A stretch of 64,000 nt of DNA from an uncultured Prevotella sp. (GTDB lineage: Bacteria > Bacteroidota > Bacteroidia > Bacteroidales > Bacteroidaceae). Shown piece after piece: positions 18,320 through 27,700 of this stretch (position 1 is its first letter; each line of letters opens with the position of its first letter). A program made the position numbers and the translations under genes. The stretch lies in NCBI GenBank assembly GCA_947164965.1, contig CAMUYR010000006.1:62001-126000 (forward strand), written 5' to 3'. The notes beneath the pieces are model-generated. The model was not told the DNA's origin. It saw nothing but the letters and a program-made list of their open reading frames with translations, and searched no databases.

Positions 18320-19354
18320 CTACTTTAACTTGTCTTCGAAGGTAATAAATGCCTCTTCCACGATTCGGACGGCTTCTGGCAAAGAGCAATTCAGCCTTCC
18401 TCCAGAGGCATTCAAATGTCCTCCACCATTGAAGAAACGAGCAGCAACCTCATTGCAGGGAAAATCATCTACAGAACGCAGGCTCACCCATATCAAGTTG
18501 TCGCGCTCAGTATCCTCACGTAACGAAATACTCAACTTCAGGCCCTTCATCTGCAAAGGCATATTCACTAGTCCTTCTGCGTCTCCTTTAACAAAATGGA
18601 AGTCTCGAAGGTCTTTCTTTGACAATGTATAGTAGGCAGCATGACGTTCCTGATCCACAACCATTGTGTTGAGCAGCACATGTCCGACCAGTCTCATGCG
18701 GTGTTCACTGTAATTGTGGTACACATTCCGATAAATCTTATCCTTATTGATATGCTTAGTCAGCAGCTGGCTAATAATATAAAATATGTCTGGATCGTTG
18801 GAATTAAAGGTAAAACCGCCAGTATCAGTCATCATACCACAATAGACGGGGATAGCATATTGCTTGCCCAATTCCTCAAAGAGTCCCAATTGCCAAACAA
18901 TGCGGAACACAAGTTCACTGGCTGACGACAACTCAGGATGAGAAATGACCAACACTGCATCGACATCAGGACCAGGATGATGGTCTATCAGAACCTTCTT
19001 GGCAGGTGAGGCAACTAATGCATCAGCCATCTGATCGGTACGTGATGCTGTATTGAAATCGAGGCAGAACACAAGATCTGCCACCTTCAGCATCATATCA
19101 ACAAAATCCTTGCGCTTGTCGTAGCGTGCTACCTTTTCCGTGTTAGGCAACCAATGCAGATAGTCAGGATATTGATCAGGCACAACCATTAAGGGCTCTT
19201 TACCCATATATCGCAGGGCATCAAAGAGTCCCAACATAGAACCCATAGCGTCTCCATCTGGGTTCTGATGGCTGCAGAGCACGATGCTCTCCGCATTGGC
19301 TATGAGGGAGCGCAGTTCACTGCACTCCCCCTCAGTCATTATTTCCTTCAGCAT
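18320..19354 (-). CDS. nrnA: DHH phosphoesterase, NrnA-like
   Basis: This 344-residue cytoplasmic DHH/DHHA1 protein probably degrades short oligoribonucleotides or pAp, as NrnA does. Motifs are SHQNPDGDAMGSMLGL (metal ligands), LVFCLDFN, VLIDHHPGPD (the DHH signature) and the DHHA1 end GGGHLNASGG. Length matches the family. It begins 3 bp after the nucleotidyltransferase stop codon, so the two are co-transcribed. A cyclic-di-AMP phosphodiesterase role is possible for relatives of this family but needs testing. Confidence 0.85.
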   Translation of the reverse strand: MLKEIMTEGECSELRSLIANAESIVLCSHQNPDGDAMGSMLGLFDALRYMGKEPLMVVPDQYPDYLHWLPNTEKVARYDKRKDFVDMMLKVADLVFCLDFNTASRTDQMADALVASPAKKVLIDHHPGPDVDAVLVISHPELSSASELVFRIVWQLGLFEELGKQYAIPVYCGMMTDTGGFTFNSNDPDIFYIISQLLTKHINKDKIYRNVYHNYSEHRMRLVGHVLLNTMVVDQERHAAYYTLSKKDLRDFHFVKGDAEGLVNMPLQMKGLKLSISLREDTERDNLIWVSLRSVDDFPCNEVAARFFNGGGHLNASGGRLNCSLPEAVRIVEEAFITFEDKLK

Positions 19355-19357
19355 TCT

Positions 19358-20299
19358 TTAGAATAGTTTATTAGGATAGACACCTTCGTCTACCAGTTTC
19401 TGTATACGTGCTACCGTGTCATCGCGATCAGCAGCGTAGGTCACACCAAACCATTTTGAGGTAGTGTCAAGTACTTCACAGGTGGCAGTACCCTCGGTAA
19501 TCAACTTGTTAACCATGAGAGGGATAAAGAACTCTGCTTTCAAGTTCTCCATATTCTTAGGATCACTCAAGAACTCCTTGAAGTACTGCTCGCTATATTC
19601 GAAATAGTCGGGAGTAAAACCCCACATATTCATGGAAACAGGTGTATTGTCATCAACCACTACCCATTTGCCTTCCTCGTCCTTATAACGAATCGGCTGA
19701 TCTGCGGCACCTGCCTTTGAGCCATCTTCTGCGCAACGAACAATCTCGGTACGTTCTACAACATCCGTCAAATGTCCCTGGGCGTTTTTCGAACAGATAC
19801 CACGAGCCACTGTTCCGTTCTCACTCAAGGTATTACCAACACGGAAACCCACCATTGCATATTTGTTCTTGGCACCTTCGGGCAGACTGCTCAAATACTT
19901 ACCAATAACCATAAATGCATCACGATTGTAGAAGTCGTCACAGTTGATAACACAGAAAGGTTCCTTAATCACGTCCTTACCCATCAGCACAGCGTGGTTC
20001 GTGCCCCAAGGCTTTACACGTCCTTCTGGAACACTAAAGCCCTCTGGAAGTGCATCAATACCCTGGAAACAGAGCTCACAAGGAATATGTCCTTCATATT
20101 TGGAAAGAATCTGAGTGCGGAACTGCTCTTCGAAGTCCTTGCGAATCACCCATACTATCTTACCAAAACCAGCCTGAATGGCATCGTAAATACTATAGTC
20201 CATAATGGTCTCACCATTGGGGCCCAGACCGTCGAGCTGCTTCAGACCGCCATAACGGCTTCCCATGCCAGCTGCTAATAAAAATAATGTTGGTTTCAT
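19358..20299 (-). CDS. NTP-transferase family sugar nucleotidyltransferase
   Basis: This 313-residue cytoplasmic enzyme would join a nucleoside triphosphate to a sugar phosphate. The Rossmann-like start LFLLAAGMGSRYGGLKQLD is the canonical nucleotide-binding loop; CDDFYNRDAF supplies the metal-binding acidic residue and FFIPLMVNKL closes the domain. It heads the group with nrnA, the DUF4827 lipoprotein and glmM, from a TACCTTTG -7 box. This stand-alone type is common in Bacteroidetes next to nrnA, but its sugar is not known to me, so no gene name is given. Confidence 0.75.
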   Translation of the reverse strand: MKPTLFLLAAGMGSRYGGLKQLDGLGPNGETIMDYSIYDAIQAGFGKIVWVIRKDFEEQFRTQILSKYEGHIPCELCFQGIDALPEGFSVPEGRVKPWGTNHAVLMGKDVIKEPFCVINCDDFYNRDAFMVIGKYLSSLPEGAKNKYAMVGFRVGNTLSENGTVARGICSKNAQGHLTDVVERTEIVRCAEDGSKAGAADQPIRYKDEEGKWVVVDDNTPVSMNMWGFTPDYFEYSEQYFKEFLSDPKNMENLKAEFFIPLMVNKLITEGTATCEVLDTTSKWFGVTYAADRDDTVARIQKLVDEGVYPNKLF

Positions 20300-20334
20300 T
20301 GTCTCTCTTAATTAAATGTTTGTTTATTGGGTGC

Positions 20335-20342
20335 AAAGGTAC
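20335..20342 (-). promoter_or_regulatory. -7 element of the nucleotidyltransferase operon
   Basis: TACCTTTG reads on the minus strand at 20342-20335, 35 bp upstream of the ATG. A TTTG partner is not evident at 19-21 bp. Confidence 0.5.
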
Positions 20343-20387
20343 AAAATATTTCCGACACTCACCTTATTAATTATTATTTATTAATCA

Positions 20388-22295
20388 TTAATTTGTCTTT
20401 AGAGCACGCATAGCGTTAAGTACAGCCAGTACTGTGACGCCCACATCTGCAAATACCGCCAACCACATCGTGGCAATACCAACGGCAGCCAATAGGAGCA
20501 CAGCAACCTTAACGCCAATGGCAAACCATACGTTCTGACGGGCAATGGAACGGGTGCGTCGACTGATTCTAATGGCTGCAGGCAGTTTTGAAGGCTGATC
20601 ATCCATCAATACCACATCAGCGGCTTCTATAGCGGCATCACTACCTAATCCTCCCATAGCAATACCGACGTCTGCTCGTGCCAATACTGGAGCATCGTTA
20701 ATTCCATCTCCGACAAAAGCTACACAGGCGTCCTTTTTCTGGAGCAGGCGTTCTACGAAGGCCACCTTATCAGCAGGCAACAGCTCTGCTTGGTAATCAT
20801 CCAGTTGCAACTGGTTTGCCACGTGTTCAGCTACTTCCTTTCTGTCACCCGTCAGCATCACCGTCTTTTTCACTCCCAACTGCTTCAGTTGTCGAACGGC
20901 TTCTGCACTGTCTTCCTTCACTTGGTCATTGATCACAATATGTCCTGCATACTCGCCATTAATAGCTACATGAATGATGGTACCCTGATGATGACAGTCG
21001 TGCCATTGGGCTCCTACATAGTCCATCAATTTCGTATTTCCTACACTCACCAGATCGTCTCCGACACGGGCCTGAATACCTTTACCAGCTATTTCTTCCA
21101 CATCACTAACCCGACAACCGTCTGTTGCCTCATCAGGAAACGCATCTCTCAAGGCGGCACCTATAGGATGAGTGGTAAAATGCTCTACATGGGCTGCAAG
21201 ATGCAGCAAATGGTGTTCATCATACTGCTCAGGATGTACAGCAGTCACAGCAAACTGCCCATGTGTCAGTGTTCCTGTTTTGTCAAACACCACAGTGTCT
21301 ACCTTTGCCAATACATCCATAAAGTTGGCACCTTTGATCAGGATACCGCGTCGAGAAGCGCCACCTATACCTCCAAAGAAAGTAAGGGGAACGCTAAGCA
21401 CCAGTGCACAAGGACACGATACTACCAAGAACATCAATGCACGATAAATCCATGTTGAGAGGACTGCATGAGCACTTAATATCGGCGGCAGAACAGCCAG
21501 TGCAATAGCAGCAAACACCACTATAGGTGTATAGATGCGTGCGAATTGAGTGATAAAAGTCTCGCTCTGTGATTTATTAGCTGTAGCATGTTCTACCAAC
21601 TGGATGATTTTCGCCACTGTGCTTTCGCCAAAGGCTTTGGTGGTACGTACCTTGATGACACCTGAAAGATTAACGCAGCCACTCACCACTTCATCTTCCA
21701 TATTCACTTCACGAGGCATCGATTCACCTGTCAAAGCTATGGTATTCAGAGCAGAAGTTCCCTCTACTACAACGCCGTCCAATGGAATCTTTTCGCCTGG
21801 ACGTATCACGATAATACTTCCTACACTTACCTCCTCCGGAGCATAGTCACTAACACAACCATCCGTTTCCACATGGGCAACGTCTGGACGAATATCCATC
21901 AAGTGAGCTATACTCTCCCTGCTCTTCCCCTCAGCATACCCTTCAAAGAGTTCGCCAACCTGGAAGAAAAGCATGACAAAGACAGCCTCGGGGAACTGAG
22001 TTTCTGCACCTGGCAGAAAACCTATACAGAGTGCTCCGATTGTTGCTACTGACATTAAGAAGTTTTCGTTAAAAGCATCGCCATGCAATAATCCTTCTAA
22101 TGCTTCTTTGAGCGTATCATGTCCCACCAGAAGGTAGGGTACAAGATAGACTAGCAGTAACTGCCATGTAGTCAATGAAAACTGGTGTTCAATTAATACT
22201 GCTACTGCCAGCAATACTGCAGAAATTATGATTAGCCATAATTGGCCATGCTGGTGTTCATGATGGTGTTCATGATGTTCGTGTTGATGTGCCAT
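20388..22295 (-). CDS. P1B-type heavy-metal ATPase (zinc/cadmium exporter) with His-rich N terminus
   Basis: A 635-residue inner-membrane ATPase that should export Zn2+ or Cd2+. The first 17 residues are a histidine-rich tail (HEHHEHHHEHQHG) in place of the usual CxxC heavy-metal-associated domain. Membrane segments follow, then the actuator loop TGESMPREV, the transmembrane metal site C294-P-C296 in SCPCALVLS, the phosphorylation motif DKTGTLT (D338), the HP motif HPIGAAL and the hinge GDGINDAP. The CPC plus a His-rich tail and lack of an HMA domain favour zinc-group metals over copper. It lies 71 bp after tamL and has its own -7 box and a candidate operator. Metal choice is inferred. Confidence 0.85.
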   Translation of the reverse strand: MAHQHEHHEHHHEHQHGQLWLIIISAVLLAVAVLIEHQFSLTTWQLLLVYLVPYLLVGHDTLKEALEGLLHGDAFNENFLMSVATIGALCIGFLPGAETQFPEAVFVMLFFQVGELFEGYAEGKSRESIAHLMDIRPDVAHVETDGCVSDYAPEEVSVGSIIVIRPGEKIPLDGVVVEGTSALNTIALTGESMPREVNMEDEVVSGCVNLSGVIKVRTTKAFGESTVAKIIQLVEHATANKSQSETFITQFARIYTPIVVFAAIALAVLPPILSAHAVLSTWIYRALMFLVVSCPCALVLSVPLTFFGGIGGASRRGILIKGANFMDVLAKVDTVVFDKTGTLTHGQFAVTAVHPEQYDEHHLLHLAAHVEHFTTHPIGAALRDAFPDEATDGCRVSDVEEIAGKGIQARVGDDLVSVGNTKLMDYVGAQWHDCHHQGTIIHVAINGEYAGHIVINDQVKEDSAEAVRQLKQLGVKKTVMLTGDRKEVAEHVANQLQLDDYQAELLPADKVAFVERLLQKKDACVAFVGDGINDAPVLARADVGIAMGGLGSDAAIEAADVVLMDDQPSKLPAAIRISRRTRSIARQNVWFAIGVKVAVLLLAAVGIATMWLAVFADVGVTVLAVLNAMRALKTN

Positions 22296-22323
22296 ATCTT
22301 TGCTTTTTAATTATTTCTGGGTG

Positions 22324-22359
22324 CAAAGGTACAGCAAAGGTTTCGCAACTTGGTTGCAA
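22324..22359 (-). promoter_or_regulatory. Promoter and candidate metal-responsive operator of the P1B ATPase
   Basis: TACCTTTG reads on the minus strand at 22331-22324, 28 bp upstream of the ATG. Just upstream is a 17-bp inverted repeat at 22343-22359 (TTGCAAC, CAA, GTTGCGA on the minus strand; 6 of 7 arm pairs). It covers the place where a -33 box would sit, where a repressor or activator could act. Confidence 0.5.
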
Positions 22360-22366
22360 AGTAACA

Positions 22367-24751
22367 TCAGAAGGGATATCCGATGGCAAAGTGAAGAGTA
22401 TGACTGCTCTTAAAACTATCAATATTGTAGAAGCCAGACTTACCCGTCTCCCAAGGATAATGAAGAGCGACACCCCAATCGAGGCGCAGGATTAGGAAGT
22501 TGAGGTCATAACGGATACCGACACCCGTACCAACACCCATCGAATCGAATAAATTATTGAAACGTAAGTTGAGGTTTTTGAACATACCAGGATATTCGCC
22601 ATCCAATTCACCTACATCCTCGTTACGGAACCAGACATTACCTGCATCCAGAAAAACAGCGCCATGAAGGTTTCCAAAGAGTTGCCGGCGATATTCCAAA
22701 TTCATAATTAGCTTGATTTCGCCATTCTGCAACAAATAGTTGTATGCCTTATTACCTACTCCACGGAATCCGCCAGGACCCAGTCCGCGTACAGAGAAAG
22801 CTCTGATGCTGTTGGCACCACCAGCATAGAACATTTCACTATGGGGTGTTGCATCACAATTGCCGTAGCAATAGATAATACCTCCATTGACATGTGCCAG
22901 TAACTTCGACTGTTCATCAAGTGTCCACGTCTTTGTAAAGTCTGTTTCCAGTTTGAGAAACTGTGAATATGGATTCTTGAAGAGTTTCTTGTTCTTCTCA
23001 TTCCAGCTCCTACCCGTGATGACATCATAAAGTGCAACGCCATTTCCTGCCTCTGCCAACGTAGTCTCCCATCGGATAGGATTCCGATAGCTTGAAGGAC
23101 TCGTGTAAGTATAGGTATAACGCATCTCCGTGATGAAACGATCCTCCATGGTGGCTTCAAGATAAGGATTTTCTTTCAACAGATTTTCGTATTCATCAGT
23201 ATGACTATTCATAAACTGATACTTTACCGTAAGAGGCGAGAATTCATGACGACTCTGTGGCGAGGTCTGCCAGCGATAGGTCCACTCACCGGAAGCCACG
23301 TGCATCTTATAGTAGCTAGGGCGGTAGATAATGTCGGTAGAGATTTTTGCAATAGTACTGGGTGTGCTATAGAAACGACGCCGACGAATAACACGTCCAT
23401 CCTTGTCACGACGGACGCGATTACCTCCAAAGAAAGGAGCAATAATACGTGGGAACTCGACACTGAGATCGGCACCATACTCGTAATTATTCATCGCATT
23501 ATTACTCTGAGTAGACCACTCATAAGAGCCATGCACGTTGAAGTCAATTTTCTCTGCACCTCTAAAGGCGTTTCGACGTGTAATACCCATCCTGACCTCA
23601 GGACCCATACGTCCGATTGTGCGCGCATTGAAATTGGTTTCAACATAGAAATCCCACGGCTTGTCAAAAGTAAGGTTGAGGTTGAGGTCGAGCGTATCGC
23701 ATGCTGCAGTCGTGTCGCGAGGTGTAAAGACGAAATCCGCCATCGAGAATAGGCCGTTGGCATTGATCTTGCTCGCAGTTTGCAGATAATTATCATAGCT
23801 ATAGACCTGACGAGGACGCAGCTTCATATCAGCCATCAAGACACGAGGACTGACGGGTGGTTTTTTACCAGAATAGCGAACGGTTAAATAACGACGTACG
23901 GTAGAATCGGTAAGTACCTCGCGATTGGTTTTCCTCATATTGATATTGACACGTCCTATATACCACTTGTGCTTCACCGCTTCAGGCACCCCGTCCGCCA
24001 ACTGGAAACGCAACTGCGCTTTTCCATCAACAGCAAAAGTATCTGCCAGATAAGAGGCATAACTTGGCTGATAATAATAATAGCCATTATTTCGTAACAA
24101 CAAACTGATACGCTGGCGTTCAGCATCCAGATTGGAGACACTGAAGGCATCACCTTTGCGTACATAACTCTGATCAATAGTAGAATGTATCAAACTGTCT
24201 GCTTCTGCAGGGAAGCCGAAATAACCCACGGAGTCGAGCGTGGTCAAGCGACCGTAATGTACATTATAAGCAATCTTTGAGGTCTTGGGATTCTTCTGAG
24301 GTACAGCCTCATAGTTGACCTGTCCGCTAAAATAGCCATGATTGCGCAACACCCCTTGTGCCACCTTTGCTCGCAGTTCAGGATTTACCCACGACATGAG
24401 CACAGGCTGCTTTCCGAATGTCTTCGTCATCCAACGGGCGAAGGGCTTGTCTATATGAGCATACTTATTCCAAATACTCACTCCTAATGAGAAAGGAACA
24501 CGATAGTAACTACTTCCAAAGATGGCGCCATTAGGGGCTGTCGCCAGTGCTGCCTCCACCTCCTGCTGTGTAAGATTCTTGTTATCTATCACTGTCTGCG
24601 TTTTGAGGGTGTCCGTATTATCATAGGTAATCTTTGTGAGTCCCGTAAACAACTGGTCACCATCAGGGATGTTCTTCGTCATAGAGCATGCTACAATGAA
24701 GAAGGAAGCAGTCAGAAGGATGATGTATGATGTGATACTATTTCGTGTCAT
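22367..24751 (-). CDS. tamL: TamL: BamA/TamA-family outer-membrane lipoprotein
   Basis: A 794-residue Omp85-superfamily protein expected to insert or translocate outer-membrane proteins. Its signal peptide ends in a lipobox (FFIVAC, C22); such a lipidated TamA relative is the Bacteroidetes form called TamL. POTRA-like domains (about 35-400) are followed by the 16-strand barrel. Key barrel features are RAFSVRGLGPGGFRG, the VRGF/Y-like element of the family, and the end FAIGYPF, which matches the aromatic C-terminal signature of barrel proteins. Its start overlaps the tamB stop by 4 bp, so the pair is co-translated. Confidence in the family is high. Confidence 0.88.
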   Translation of the reverse strand: MTRNSITSYIILLTASFFIVACSMTKNIPDGDQLFTGLTKITYDNTDTLKTQTVIDNKNLTQQEVEAALATAPNGAIFGSSYYRVPFSLGVSIWNKYAHIDKPFARWMTKTFGKQPVLMSWVNPELRAKVAQGVLRNHGYFSGQVNYEAVPQKNPKTSKIAYNVHYGRLTTLDSVGYFGFPAEADSLIHSTIDQSYVRKGDAFSVSNLDAERQRISLLLRNNGYYYYQPSYASYLADTFAVDGKAQLRFQLADGVPEAVKHKWYIGRVNINMRKTNREVLTDSTVRRYLTVRYSGKKPPVSPRVLMADMKLRPRQVYSYDNYLQTASKINANGLFSMADFVFTPRDTTAACDTLDLNLNLTFDKPWDFYVETNFNARTIGRMGPEVRMGITRRNAFRGAEKIDFNVHGSYEWSTQSNNAMNNYEYGADLSVEFPRIIAPFFGGNRVRRDKDGRVIRRRRFYSTPSTIAKISTDIIYRPSYYKMHVASGEWTYRWQTSPQSRHEFSPLTVKYQFMNSHTDEYENLLKENPYLEATMEDRFITEMRYTYTYTSPSSYRNPIRWETTLAEAGNGVALYDVITGRSWNEKNKKLFKNPYSQFLKLETDFTKTWTLDEQSKLLAHVNGGIIYCYGNCDATPHSEMFYAGGANSIRAFSVRGLGPGGFRGVGNKAYNYLLQNGEIKLIMNLEYRRQLFGNLHGAVFLDAGNVWFRNEDVGELDGEYPGMFKNLNLRFNNLFDSMGVGTGVGIRYDLNFLILRLDWGVALHYPWETGKSGFYNIDSFKSSHTLHFAIGYPF

Positions 24752-27700
24752 GGGCGTTGCGTCTTTAGGGTGTCTCTTCTCACGCTATCGCGCGGTGTAG
24801 TTGTCAAACTGCGCACAGGCATGGTAGGAGTTGTATTCTTGAAGCGGAATATATCCGTGAATTTCTGCAAAGTACGACGCCAGATAAAGCCTCCACCGTA
24901 CTTTTGCGAATAACCGTCCAGCCAGTCGTAGGCATTATTCTGATAGAACAGGGTAATATACTTGTTGGCAGTATCGTCCAGTCGGTATTCCAGCGAGACA
25001 TTGTCGAAGAATGAATTGTTACGCTGTTGAAGTTCAGCACCTGTCGACACTTTACCACCCACCGCTATCTTCAAACGGTTGTTCAAGAATCGCTTGGCAA
25101 ACTTGAAGGAATAATCAGTATGTGTGGCACCTGTAGCATCCGTCGAATTGTCCATACCAATAGAGAGGTCGAGAGTACGCAGGGCATTACCTGTTATCTG
25201 ATTAATTTCTGAATTAAGGAATGAGCTCAAGGCCGAGTTCATAGAGAAAGCACCAGTATTACCATCGGCCAGATACATGCCTGTAGTCAACATCGAAACA
25301 GCTAGTTTTCCCCGCTGTTCCACACTCATTGCCTGCAACTCACTATGCAGCTGCATATCCTCTGGTGCGTCGAGGGTAAACTCCAGTCCCATATCGTTAA
25401 GGGTACGCGTAATCTTCACACCACAGTCAAATTCCACGCTGCGTCCTACCCCACTGGAATTCGATACTGTCGCCTTTGTACGCTCTGTGGCAGTGATGTT
25501 CAGCGTAGGATTCATAATCTCACCTGTAAACTCAATATAGGAACCGTCCTGAATGGTGAAAGTCTTCAACGGGATAACAGGCAACGAATACTTCATCTCG
25601 CCATTCGACAGTGTATAGCGTCCCGTCAATCTCAAGTTGTCAGTAGGATTATAGATCATATGCAGAGTACCACCACCCGTCAAGTCGATATAGTTGGAGT
25701 GGTCAGTATTCAGATAAGCCATAACATGGGCACCATTCGACACGTCGATAGTCATATCCATATTGAAACCTGTCAGTGTCGGACGTTCCACCACAATCTG
25801 CGTGGTGTCTGAGAAATCCGTAAACTTCACCAACTCATCCAAATGGTTATCCGTTGTCAGAGGTGAATCACGTAGCACGTAGCTCATATCCGTTGTTCCC
25901 AACAATTCCAAACGTCCTCGCATCGTCAGGTTATCCAATGGTCCTCTGATGCGTGCAAAGGCATTGACAAAGGCCTTACCGTAGGCGATACTCTTGGCAT
26001 TCTCCTTGGCACCTATAATCTGATAGTTTCTTGCCCTCATCCTCAGGTTCACCATCATGTGGTCCATATCGCTGAAATCCACATCACCTTGAACAGTCAG
26101 AGGACTATCGTTATACTGTGAATAGACAGTAAAGTTCTCGAAGAGCAGTTTTGAGTTCACAATGCGGACGGGGTCGTTATCAAAGCGGAGCCTCATACCA
26201 TAAGGGATGCTCTCCATATACGACGAATCCAGATAGACCTCACCATCCACCTTAGGATGCGACATCGTTCCTTTGATGTTCAATTCGCCATCACCATAAC
26301 CCTGCAAGCCTACTATCTGATCAGGTACAAAACCATTCACCAGCGACAAGGGCAGACGGGTCATGAGGAACTTGGCATCTATGCCTCCATCACCCTTATC
26401 GTAATAAGTACCTGTCAGCAATCCTATTTCTTCCTCGTCCTTCATCAGTCGGGCTTCTACAGCATGAGCCGAATCACCCTTCTGCATATACACCATTTCA
26501 GTGCTGACATCACCAATAGGACTATGTTCATAGGTCATGTTGCGAACGGACATATCGCCAGCAACCGAGAAGCGCCCGTTGGCATCCTGCACCACGTGGT
26601 AGTCACCATTCATCAGGCCAGACATACGTGGTGCATAAGGAATCACAGAGGTTACCTCGTCCAAGTTAAACTTATTCAAACTCACGGTGATATCCTGTTG
26701 CAGACTAGGATCGCTATCTTCCGTATAGACCTTCACACCCGTTCCGTCACTGGCTATCAGGTCGAGCTTTGCTTCCACCTTATTCTTATTACTGATAAAA
26801 ACGAAATTATCGTCGTTCAACTTGAATATCTTATAACCCAACGTAGGCTCTTTTGGCATCAAGTGCATACGAATACCACTATCTACCATCTCTGCCTGCG
26901 CACCCAATCGGGCACCCAGTTTATTATCCGAGTCGTAGTAGCGCACACCAAAGGTGGCTCCTTTTTCCTGTAATATACCATCGAAGAGGGCATTAAACAC
27001 GAACTGCGGGTTCTTCTTGTTGTTACGTATCTGTCCACCAAATGAGATGCGCTTCGGACGTTGCGTGATACGGAAATTGATCGTATCCAGTCGCACATCG
27101 CTTACCACCAATGAATGAATGTGTCCACTGCCGTTTAGTCCTGTTTCCGGCGATGCGCTCATATCGTATACCAAGTCTTTGAAATCAATGCCTTCACCAC
27201 TCTTCAGCAGGTTAGCTACGGGATTATTCTGCTTGCTCTCAATATGCAGCTTCATAGAAGGCAACAATCTGCGGATAGCTGCCTGATCAATGATCTTTGC
27301 CTCCAGTTGTGCCATCACCGAATCGCCTAAAGTCGAGGCTTTCTTCAACAGGTCTTCGTAATTGCCACTGCCGTCCATCTTCACAATCAGATCACCACTC
27401 TGTGCTCGTAAGATGGTGGTATCAGGCTTGGTATTTATATGCAGTCCGATAAACTCAGAACGATAGGACTTGCTGGAGTCACGGATGACAATATCGCTAA
27501 TCAGGCCACTGACGTAGTGCGACAGCTTCAGGTCGGAAGTAACATCCACGTGTCCGCAAAGTCCCAAGGTCAGCGGATTCTCCACCAAACCCATAGCATG
27601 AAGGTCGGCACTCTTCACTTCAGTAGTAATGGTTCCATTAAACTTCTTCGTATTCATCAGAGCGTCGAAGCTCACGATGCCGTTCAGCAGATGATTTCTT

